From: Oscillospiraceae bacterium
GTDB lineage: Bacteria; Bacillota; Clostridia; Oscillospirales; Ruminococcaceae
Assembly (NCBI GenBank): GCA_014858325.1
Contig: RKCM01000095.1
Span: forward strand, 1-6,938
Length of the DNA: 6,938 bases
Direction of reading: 5' to 3'
The position numbers and the translations under genes are program-made. The notes below the pieces were generated by a model that saw nothing but the letters and a program-made list of their open reading frames with translations, had not been told where the DNA came from and ran no database searches. Positions 1-5,224 of the stretch are shown piece by piece (within the stretch, counting starts at the first letter, position 1; every line of letters begins with the position of its first letter).

Positions 1-243
1 GGCCGGACAGCGGGCATCCAGCTCGGCCAGGATGGCGTCCCGCACGGCCAGCTTTGCCGTCTGGTCGGCAAGGCAGTCGCTGGCGGCGCGGATGTGGAGC
101 CGCAGGGTGTCGGCCTGCAGCGCCTGCCCGGCCCCCAGCCCCCAGCTCAGACAGCACTGCACCGCCCCGCAGAGCAGCAGAGCCCCGCTGAGGATACAGC
201 ACCACACCGCCATCTCCCGGCGGGACAACAGACGTGCAAACAT
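1..243 (-). CDS. spoIIR: Stage II sporulation protein R, N-terminal part (truncated by window edge)
   Basis: The visible 81 codons start at an ATG (243-241) and run off the left edge. Residues 1-10 are basic, about 11-38 form a hydrophobic segment fitting a signal peptide or membrane anchor, and residues 47-72 contain TLRLHIRAASD followed by DQTAKLAVRDAIL. This matches the conserved 'RLHVIANSD...DQ.LKL.VRD' block of the SpoIIR family. In Bacillus SpoIIR is made in the forespore under sigma-F and secreted to activate the protease SpoIIGA, which processes pro-sigma-E in the mother cell. The start is supported by AGGAGG (259-254) ten bases upstream; the next ATG (residue 11) lies inside the hydrophobic segment. 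The ribosome site and the T5 run before the ATG are part of a terminator-like hairpin (244-288), so expression may be conditional. The segment is rich in Cys (about 7), which is unusual for an exported region. Identification rests on the N-terminal block only; the catalytically relevant C-terminus is outside the window. Confidence 0.8.
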   Translation of the reverse strand, partial: MFARLLSRREMAVWCCILSGALLLCGAVQCCLSWGLGAGQALQADTLRLHIRAASDCLADQTAKLAVRDAILAELDARCPA

Positions 244-288
244 AAAAACAGGCCCTCCTCTGGAAAAGATGACCAGAGTATGGGCCTG
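244..288 (-). terminator. Terminator-like hairpin overlapping the spoIIR ribosome binding site
   Basis: Read on the minus strand, CAGGCCC (288-282) pairs with GGGCCTG (255-249) and CTCTGG (278-273) pairs with CCAGAG (263-258). They are separated by a small 3x2 internal loop and capped by a nine-base loop. The 3' arm is followed directly by TTTTT (248-244) and then the spoIIR ATG. This is the shape of an intrinsic terminator for the ACT-DUF711 operon, whose stop codon lies about 30 bases upstream. The 3' arm also contains the AGGAGG of spoIIR, so folding would hide the ribosome site. A TATAAA hexamer (304-299) between the DUF711 stop and the hairpin could be a -10 box, but its -35 is weak. Confidence 0.7.
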
Positions 289-316
289 CGTTGGAGTCTT
301 TATACGAAGAGGGCCC

Positions 317-1684
317 TTAGTTCTTCAGCGACTGCATGGGGGCGGGGAGCCGACCGCCGCGGTTGATGAAGACCGAGGGGTCCCGCTGGTTGACGGGCAT
401 GATGGGACCGTAGCCCAGCAGGCCGCCGAAATCCAGCACCTCGCCGGCCTTGCGGCCGATGGCGGGGATGACACGGACGGCGGTGGTCTTGCTGTTGACC
501 ATGCCGATGGCGGCTTCGTCGGCGATGAGGGCGCTGATGACCGCCGGGGTGGTGTCGCCCGGGATGATGACCATATCGATGCCCACCGAGCAGACCGCCG
601 TCATGGCTTCCAGCTTCTCGATGGTCAGGCAGCCGCACTCGGCGGCGTGGATCATGCCGTCGTCCTCGCTGACGGGGATGAATGCGCCGGACAGGCCGCC
701 CACATGGTTGGAGGCCATCACGCCGCCCTTTTTCACGGCGTCGTTCAGCAGGGCCAGGCAGGCCGTGGTGCCGCAGCAGCCGCAGGTCTCCAGACCCATC
801 TCCTCCAGAATGTTGGCCACGCTGTCGCCCACGGCGGGGGTGGGAGCCAGCGAAAGGTCGATGATGCCGGCGGGCACGCCCAGCGCCTCGGAGGCAAGGT
901 TTGCTACCAGCTGGCCCACGCGGGTGATCTTGAAGGCGGTGCGCTTGACCAGCTCCGCCACCTGATCGATGGGGGCGTCCTTGGGCAGGCGGGCCAGTGC
1001 GGCGCGGACGGCACCGGGGCCGGAAACGCCCACATGGATCTCGCAGTCCGGCTCGCCGGGGCCGTGGAAGGCACCGGCCATGAAGGGGTTGTCCTCCGGC
1101 GCATTGCAGAAGACCACCAGCTTTGCCGCGCCAATGCACTGGCGGTCGGCGGTGAGCTCGGAGGCTTTCTTAACGGCCTCGCCCATCAGCTTGATGGCGT
1201 CCATGTTCAGGCCCGCCTTGGTGGCGCCGATGTTGACGGAGCTGCACACGATGTCGGTCTGGGCCAGCGCCCGGGGGATGGACTCAATGAGGCGGCGGTC
1301 GCCTGCCGAGAAGCCCTTATGCACCAGAGCCGTGTAGCCGCCCACAAAGTTGACGCCCACCTTTTTGCCCGCTGCGTCCAGCGCCTTGGCAAAATCCACG
1401 GGGTCGGCGTCCGGGCAGGCCCCCAGCAGCATGGCGATGGGGGTGACGCTGATCCGCTTGTTGATGATGGGGATGCCGTACTCGGCACTGATGTGCTCCA
1501 CCGCCGGCACAAGGTTGGCCGCCTTGGTGGTGATCTTATTGTAAACTTTTTCGCAGGCCTTTTTGGGGTCCGGGTCGATGCAGTCCAGCAGGCTGATGCC
1601 CATGGTCACGGTGCGCACGTCCAGATTGTCCTGCGTGAACATCTCGATGGTTTCGAGGATGTCGCCGGTGTTCATCATGCTCAT
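317..1684 (-). CDS. UPF0210 / DUF711 family protein (PFL-like family protein)
   Basis: This 455-residue protein matches the usual length and sequence of the UPF0210/DUF711 family (COG2848). Characteristic blocks are GDILETIEM near residue 7, RTVTMGISLLDCID at 24-37, YGIPIINKRISVTPIA at 69-84, VNFVGGYTALVHKGF at 111-125, a cysteine cluster ETCGCCGTTAC at 299-309, and AAECGCLTIEKLEA at 347-360. Members are annotated as PFL family proteins because their fold resembles the glycyl radical enzyme barrel, but I see no glycyl radical motif here and the biochemical function is not established. The conserved cysteines could bind metal or serve catalysis (inference). The chosen ATG has GAGGAG seven to eight bases upstream; Met3 or Met4 are possible alternatives. 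It lies 12 bases after the ACT-domain gene, an arrangement I recall as common in Firmicutes (for example the adjacent pneumococcal SP0238/SP0239), which suggests the ACT protein senses a ligand for it or forms a complex with it. Confidence 0.92.
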   Translation of the reverse strand: MSMMNTGDILETIEMFTQDNLDVRTVTMGISLLDCIDPDPKKACEKVYNKITTKAANLVPAVEHISAEYGIPIINKRISVTPIAMLLGACPDADPVDFAKALDAAGKKVGVNFVGGYTALVHKGFSAGDRRLIESIPRALAQTDIVCSSVNIGATKAGLNMDAIKLMGEAVKKASELTADRQCIGAAKLVVFCNAPEDNPFMAGAFHGPGEPDCEIHVGVSGPGAVRAALARLPKDAPIDQVAELVKRTAFKITRVGQLVANLASEALGVPAGIIDLSLAPTPAVGDSVANILEEMGLETCGCCGTTACLALLNDAVKKGGVMASNHVGGLSGAFIPVSEDDGMIHAAECGCLTIEKLEAMTAVCSVGIDMVIIPGDTTPAVISALIADEAAIGMVNSKTTAVRVIPAIGRKAGEVLDFGGLLGYGPIMPVNQRDPSVFINRGGRLPAPMQSLKN

Positions 1685-1696
1685 AGTTGGTTCTCC

Positions 1697-1966
1697 TCAG
1701 ATCGTATGCATAGCGTCGAAAACTTCCTGACGGGTGAGGTTGATCTGCATCCCCATCTCCTTGGCCAGGGCGTCCACCTGGGCGTGCAGCTCCTCGTGGG
1801 AGACGTTGCACTGGGAGATGTCCACCAGCATGATCATGGCAAACATCCCCTGCAGGATGCTCTGGGTGACGTCCTCGATGTTGATGTTCCGCTCACAGCA
1901 GAGGGACGAGACCTTGGCAACGACGCCCACGGTGTCGCGGCCGATGACAGTGATAAAAGCTTTCAT
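1697..1966 (-). CDS. ACT domain-containing protein, UPF0237 family
   Basis: This is a stand-alone ACT domain of 89 residues. The start MKAFITVIGRDTVGVVAKVSSL shows the first beta strand and helix of the fold, followed by NINIEDVTQSI and a MIMLVDIS strand. ACT domains typically bind small ligands such as amino acids at dimer interfaces and control a partner enzyme. UPF0237 proteins have no known reaction of their own. I chose the ATG at 1966 over an in-frame ATG at 2029 because family members begin at MKA, a GAGGGTGG ribosome site lies just upstream, and the upstream extension (21 residues) would be coded by repeat DNA. It is the first gene of the operon with the UPF0210 gene. Its mRNA leader would include the whole palindromic repeat at 1995-2106 if the promoter at 2118-2126 is used. 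Confidence 0.9.
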   Translation of the reverse strand: MKAFITVIGRDTVGVVAKVSSLCCERNINIEDVTQSILQGMFAMIMLVDISQCNVSHEELHAQVDALAKEMGMQINLTRQEVFDAMHTI

Positions 1967-1994
1967 AATTTCCACCCTCATTTTCTGATTGTAA

Positions 1995-2106
1995 AACCTC
2001 TCAGGCGCTTTGCGCCAGCTCCCCTGCAAAGGGGAGCCAAGATACGAGCAGCGACGCCCCTGTCTCTCCTATCAGGAGAGGTGGCCCCGCAGGGGCCGGA
2101 GAGGTT
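1995..2106. repeat. Intergenic palindromic repeat, full copy A
   Basis: This is a 112-base element with terminal inverted repeats AACCTCTC (1995-2002) and GAGAGGTT (2099-2106). Inside, in order, are stem GGCGC-TTT-GCGCC (2004-2016), stem GCTCCCCT/AGGGGAGC (2018-2037), a short linker, stem CTCTCCT-atc-AGGAGAG (2064-2080), and stem GGCCCC-gca-GGGGCC (2083-2097). It has the same orientation and plan as copy C at 5889-6002. It carries no gene. It falls between the probable ACT-operon promoter and the ACT start codon, so it would be transcribed into a highly structured leader. It resembles REP/BIME or MITE-like non-autonomous elements. Confidence 0.85.
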
Positions 2107-2117
2107 GATTCTTTTTT

Positions 2118-2126
2118 AGTATAGCA
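2118..2126 (-). promoter_or_regulatory. Probable extended -10 promoter of the ACT-DUF711 operon
   Basis: On the minus strand the sequence reads TGC followed by TATACT (the -10 box at 2123-2118), an extended -10 of the TGnTATAAT type. No good -35 is visible at 16-18 bases upstream (TACCAA), which is common for extended -10 promoters. Initiation would fall near 2111, just outside the repeat. Divergent from the lrp promoter; the intervening 2127-2216 is AT-rich with no coding sequence. Confidence 0.55.
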
Positions 2127-2216
2127 GAATCCACGAATTTTTGGTACTCTTTTTGGAAAAAAGAACAGACTTCTCCCGCAAAAGAATGTCTATCGGCAAA
2201 TCACGCGCAAAAAATA

Positions 2217-2245
2217 GTGCAAAGCCCGGCGGCATGTGTTATACT
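2217..2245 (+). promoter_or_regulatory. Probable sigma-A promoter of the lrp-aminotransferase-ispE operon
   Basis: TGT followed by TATACT (2240-2245) makes an extended -10, and a weak -35 (GTGCAA, 2217-2222) lies 17 bases upstream. Transcription would begin near 2252, giving a leader of about 38 bases with AGGAG (2276-2280) before the lrp ATG. Lrp-family regulators often control their own promoter; a direct repeat TTTTTGG at 2138-2144 and 2150-2156 in the same gap is a possible but unproven binding site. Confidence 0.6.
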
Positions 2246-2289
2246 TATTTTATCGATCCCGTTAGCCAAACAAAAAGGAGAATACCGCC

Positions 2290-2769
2290 ATGGAACAGCT
2301 TTTGAAACTTCTGGAAGACAATGCGCGGCTGCCCGTTGAGGACATTGCCACGATGCTGAATAAATCCCCCGCCGAGGTGGCGGCGATGATCGACCTGGCC
2401 CGGGCGCAGGGCATCATCAAAGGCTACAAGACCCTCGTGGATTGGGAAAAGGCCGGTGTGAACCGGGTGGAGGCCGTCATCGAGCTGAACGTCAGCCCCA
2501 AAAAGAGCCGCGGCTTTGACGAGATCGCCGCCACCATCGCCGCCTTTGACGAGGTGGAGAGCGTGCTGCTGATGAGCGGCGGGTACGACCTGCAGCTGGT
2601 CATCAAGGGCCAGACCTTCCAGGAGATCGCGCTGTTTGTGGCAAAGCGCCTGAGCCCGCTGGACGATGTGCTTTCCACCGCCACCCACTTTGTGCTGCGC
2701 ACCTATAAAAAAGAGGGCCGCTTCTACCAGGACGACGAAATTGATGAAAGAGAGTGCACGGTGCTGTGA
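2290..2769 (+). CDS. Lrp/AsnC family transcriptional regulator
   Basis: The 159-residue length and two-part architecture fit Lrp/AsnC regulators. Residues 1-45 form the winged helix-turn-helix (LLKLLEDNARLPVEDIATML, then the recognition region and GIIKGYKTLVDW). Residues about 60-140 form the RAM effector-binding domain (VEAVIELNV, the DEVESVLLMSGGYDLQLVIKG block, and TATHFVLRTYKKEG). These proteins form octamers or dimers and respond to amino acids. AGGAG lies nine bases before the ATG. The last base of its TGA stop is the first base of the aminotransferase ATG, so the two are probably translationally coupled. The context suggests regulation of the adjacent aminotransferase by its amino-acid substrate or product (inference). 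The specific effector cannot be read from the sequence. Confidence 0.93.
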   Translation: MEQLLKLLEDNARLPVEDIATMLNKSPAEVAAMIDLARAQGIIKGYKTLVDWEKAGVNRVEAVIELNVSPKKSRGFDEIAATIAAFDEVESVLLMSGGYDLQLVIKGQTFQEIALFVAKRLSPLDDVLSTATHFVLRTYKKEGRFYQDDEIDERECTVL

Positions 2770-3956
2770 TGGATTACGACAAGCTGATCGCGCCTGCCGC
2801 CAAGGCCATGCGGCCCTCCGGCATTCGCAAATTTTTCGATCTGGCCGCCGAAATGCCGGACTGCATCAGTCTGGGTGTGGGCGAGCCGGATTTCAAGACG
2901 CCCTGGGCCGTGCGGGAAGCAGGCATTGAGAGCCTGGAGCATGGCCGCACCCGCTACACCGCCAACGCGGGCTTAAAGGAGCTGCGGGCCGAGATCGCCC
3001 GCTACCTCGACCGCCGCATGGGCCTGCACTACGACCCTTTGAGCCAGATCCTGATCACCGTGGGCGGCAGTGAGGCCATTGATATGTGCATCCGGGCGCT
3101 GGTGCAGCCGGGGGACGAGGTCGTCATCCCGGAGCCCTGCTTTGTCTGCTACGAGCCCATCACCACCCTTTCGGGCGGTGTGCCGGTGCCTGTGGCCTGC
3201 CGGGAGGAGGATGAGTTCCGCCTGCGGGCCGACGCACTGAAGGCCGCCCTCACCCCCAAAATCAAGCTCCTCATCATGCCGTTCCCCAACAACCCCACCG
3301 GCGCGGTGATGGAGAAGGAGGATCTGGAGGCCGTGGCCGAGGTGCTGCGGGGCACCGACGTGATGGTGCTCTCCGATGAGATCTATGCCGAGCTGAACTA
3401 CGGCCTGCGGCCCCACGTCTCCATCGCCTCGCTGCCCGGCATGGCCGAGCGCACCGTTGTGGTCAACGGCTTCTCCAAGACCTACGCCATGACGGGCTGG
3501 CGGCTGGGCTACGCCTGCGGCCCCGCGCCCATCATCAAGATCATGACCAAGATCCACCAGAGCGCCATCATGAGCGCCCCCACCACCAGCCAGTACGCCG
3601 CCATCACGGCCCTGCGGGAGTGCGACGGCGAGATCGACCGAATGCGGGACGAGTACAATATGCGCCGCCGTCTGGTGGTGCGCAGCTTCAACCAGATGGG
3701 CCTGACCTGCTTTGAGCCCCGGGGGGCGTTCTATGCCTTCCCGTCCCTCAAATCCACCGGGATGACGAGCCAGGAGTTCTGCACAAAGCTGCTGGAGCAA
3801 AAGCACGTCGCCATCATCCCCGGCGATGCCTTCGGCAGATCCGGCGAGGGGTACGCCCGCGTTTCCTATGCGTACTCGGTGGAGCATCTGCAGGAGGCGC
3901 TCAAGCGCATCCGGGAGTTTTTGAAAGAAAACGGCATCAACAGCGGCGAACAGTGA
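2769..3956 (+). CDS. PLP-dependent class I/II (fold type I) aminotransferase
   Basis: A 395-residue member of the aspartate-aminotransferase superfamily. Visible landmarks are LGVGEPDF (35-42), the TRYTANAGLKELR substrate-loop region (61-73), the NNPTG motif (174-178, Asn175 near PLP), SDEIYAEL (202-209, with Asp203 binding the pyridine nitrogen and Tyr206 the hydroxyl), the PLP-lysine Lys237 in FSKTYAMTGWRLGY (235-248), and the carboxylate-binding Arg364 in YARVSY. It should transfer an amino group between an amino acid and a 2-oxo acid in the cytoplasm. It resembles the Clostridia PatA/aromatic-type transaminases found next to Lrp genes, but substrate cannot be assigned. The ATG overlapping the lrp stop is preferred because it begins MDYDKLI as relatives do; a GTG at 2754 is in frame but has its purine-rich sequence directly abutting the codon. 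ispE follows after 15 bases. Confidence 0.93.
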   Translation: MDYDKLIAPAAKAMRPSGIRKFFDLAAEMPDCISLGVGEPDFKTPWAVREAGIESLEHGRTRYTANAGLKELRAEIARYLDRRMGLHYDPLSQILITVGGSEAIDMCIRALVQPGDEVVIPEPCFVCYEPITTLSGGVPVPVACREEDEFRLRADALKAALTPKIKLLIMPFPNNPTGAVMEKEDLEAVAEVLRGTDVMVLSDEIYAELNYGLRPHVSIASLPGMAERTVVVNGFSKTYAMTGWRLGYACGPAPIIKIMTKIHQSAIMSAPTTSQYAAITALRECDGEIDRMRDEYNMRRRLVVRSFNQMGLTCFEPRGAFYAFPSLKSTGMTSQEFCTKLLEQKHVAIIPGDAFGRSGEGYARVSYAYSVEHLQEALKRIREFLKENGINSGEQ

Positions 3957-3971
3957 GGGGAGAAAACGCAA

Positions 3972-4862
3972 ATGGCAACTTTGAAAAGTGTGACCGTCCT
4001 GGCCCCGGCCAAGCTGAATCTGGCGCTGGACGTGGTGGGTTTGCTGCCCAACGGCTACCACGACCTGGATATGACCATGCAGGCCATCACCCTGTATGAG
4101 CGGATCGTGCTGCGCCGCAGCAGCGGCCTGACCCTGACGCTGCCCGGCAGCCCCGTGGCCGCCAACGACTCCAACACCGCCATCAAGGCGGCGGTGGCCT
4201 TTTTCCAGTACACGGGCCTTTTGGCGGGCGTGGACATCACCATCGATAAAAATGTGCCCGTGCGGGCCGGCATGGCGGGCGGCAGCGCCGACGCGGCGGG
4301 CGTCCTCGTGGGCCTGAACGCCCTCTATGGGGCCAAGCTTTCTATGAGCGAGCTCTGTGCGCTGGGAGCAAAGATCGGCGCGGACGTGCCCTTCGCCCTC
4401 ATGGGCGGCACCTGCCGGGTGCAGGGCGTGGGCGATGTGATGAAAGCCCTGCCGCCCTGCCCGGAGTGCTGGTTCACGGTGGTGATGCCGGACTACGGCG
4501 TCTCCACGCCGGAAGCTTTTGCGGCCTACGATCGGGTGGGCAGCAGCACCCACCCGGACTGCGAGGCGCAGGAAAAAGCCATCCGCGCCGAGAGTCTGGC
4601 GGGCGTCTGCGCCGCCGCCGGCAACGCGCTGGAGGAGTGCAGCGGTGCGAAAGACAACGAGGCCATCAAGGCCGCGCTGCGGGCCCACGGCGCGGTCACA
4701 GCCCTGATGACGGGCAGCGGCGCCGCCGTCTTCGGCGTGTTTGAGACGGAGCAAGCCGCCCGTGCCGCCGCTGAGGCGGTCAAGGCCCAGTGGCCGCAGG
4801 TCTACGTTGCCCAGCCCGACAAGGGCGGTGCCCGGGTGGTAAAACCCGGCTGGCTGCTGTAA
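3972..4862 (+). CDS. ispE: 4-diphosphocytidyl-2-C-methyl-D-erythritol kinase
   Basis: This GHMP-superfamily kinase of 296 residues is normal for the family. It phosphorylates the 2-hydroxyl of CDP-methylerythritol using ATP in the non-mevalonate (MEP) isoprenoid pathway. Signature segments are APAKLNLALDVVG (11-23, with catalytic Lys14), NGYHDLDM (27-34), the glycine-rich ATP loop PVRAGMAGGSADAAG (96-110), GADVPF with the catalytic base Asp138, and the C-terminal MTGSGAAVFG (246-255). AGGGGAG overlapping the upstream stop codon serves as ribosome site. It is the third gene of the lrp-aminotransferase operon; in several Clostridia ispE lies close to spoIIR, which is also nearby here though on the other strand. 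No other MEP gene is visible in the window. Confidence 0.96.
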   Translation: MATLKSVTVLAPAKLNLALDVVGLLPNGYHDLDMTMQAITLYERIVLRRSSGLTLTLPGSPVAANDSNTAIKAAVAFFQYTGLLAGVDITIDKNVPVRAGMAGGSADAAGVLVGLNALYGAKLSMSELCALGAKIGADVPFALMGGTCRVQGVGDVMKALPPCPECWFTVVMPDYGVSTPEAFAAYDRVGSSTHPDCEAQEKAIRAESLAGVCAAAGNALEECSGAKDNEAIKAALRAHGAVTALMTGSGAAVFGVFETEQAARAAAEAVKAQWPQVYVAQPDKGGARVVKPGWLL

Positions 4863-4876
4863 AATGCAGCTGTGAT

Positions 4877-4924
4877 CTTGGCTCCCCTACTAGGGGAGCT
4901 GCCGCCGCAGGCGGCTGAGAGGTT
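4877..4924. repeat. Intergenic palindromic repeat, half copy B
   Basis: A 48-base solo arm that is the reverse-complement version of the left half of copies A and C. It contains CTTG, the fixed stem GCTCCCCTA/TAGGGGAGC (4881-4899), the variable stem GCCGCC-gca-GGCGGC (4901-4915), and the terminal GAGAGGTT (4917-4924 region). It begins 14 bases after the ispE stop, so it sits in the 3' end of the operon transcript. Whether it is a deletion product or an independent unit cannot be told from one copy. Confidence 0.8.
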
Positions 4925-4937
4925 TTGTAAAATGCAT

Positions 4938-4987
4938 AGACCCTCCCTCTTTTGGAGATGCTATCCCAAAGGAAGGAGGGTCTTTTT
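4938..4987 (+). terminator. Long terminator-like hairpin overlapping the DUF378 ribosome binding site
   Basis: Bases 4938-4955 pair with 4966-4983 over 18 positions with only one mismatch (C4947-A4974) and one G-U pair (T4950-G4971), around a ten-base loop (4956-4965). TTTTT (4983-4987) follows, and a GTG start codon begins at 4988. It is well placed to end the lrp-aminotransferase-ispE transcript. The 3' arm includes AGGAGG (4974-4979), which is the ribosome site of the next gene at ideal spacing (eight bases). A TAAAAT hexamer at 4928-4933 could be a -10 box for a transcript that begins with this hairpin, but no -35 is convincing. Confidence 0.75.
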
Positions 4988-5188
4988 GTGCAGACCTTTT
5001 ATAAAGTTTGTCTGATCCTGATGATCGTCGGCGGCATCAACTGGGGGCTGGTGGGGCTGTTCCAGTTCGATTTCGTGGGCTGGCTGCTGGGCGGCAGCAG
5101 CTCCATCTGGTCACGCATCGTGTTCACGCTGGTGGGCGTCGCGGCCATCTGCGGCATCCCCGGCCTGTTTACAGACGAAGCAGAATGA
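4988..5188 (+). CDS. DUF378 family small membrane protein (YuzA-like)
   Basis: A 66-residue protein with two hydrophobic segments (about residues 6-26 and 41-60) separated by a short loop. The first contains IVGGINWGLVGLF, the hallmark of DUF378. It should be an integral membrane protein; no function has been established for the family. I prefer the GTG at 4988 because AGGAGG ends eight bases before it and family members start a few residues before the first membrane segment. A TTG at 4952 would add 12 hydrophilic residues but lies in the loop side of the upstream hairpin without a ribosome site. The C-terminus (GLFTDEAE) is short and acidic. It is followed at once by a symmetric terminator, so it is probably monocistronic or reached by readthrough from ispE. 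Confidence 0.85.
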   Translation: MQTFYKVCLILMIVGGINWGLVGLFQFDFVGWLLGGSSSIWSRIVFTLVGVAAICGIPGLFTDEAE

Positions 5189-5189
5189 G

Positions 5190-5217
5190 AAAAGCGGCTC
5201 CGCGAGGGGCCGCTTTT
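5190..5217. terminator. Bidirectional intrinsic terminator between convergent genes
   Basis: AAAAGCGGC (5190-5198) pairs with GCCGCTTTT (5209-5217). The inner part adds two C-G pairs and a G-U-type pair closing a GCGA tetraloop (5202-5205). The A-run on one side and T-run on the other let it act on both strands. It begins one base after the DUF378 stop and ends eight bases before the stop of the minus-strand gene at 5225. Confidence 0.85.
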
Positions 5218-5224
5218 CGCTGTG

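Noticed and set aside
249..288. A riboswitch upstream of spoIIR
   Set aside because: There is only about 70 bases between the DUF711 stop and the ATG, almost all used by one hairpin; no room or recognisable aptamer is present.
1995..2106. CRISPR array or insertion sequence
   Set aside because: There are only three dispersed copies, no regular spacing with spacers, and no transposase; the structure is that of a short palindromic intergenic element.
32..2119. A 695-codon open frame on the plus strand
   Set aside because: It is antisense to ACT, DUF711 and the spoIIR start, runs through the palindromic repeat, and its His/Gly/Asp/Ala-rich product is the typical mirror of GC-rich coding DNA. 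The minus-strand proteins are clear family members.
2973..4754. A 593-codon open frame on the minus strand
   Set aside because: It is antisense to the aminotransferase and ispE and shows the same low-complexity His/Gln/Gly/Ala composition; no family pattern is recognisable.
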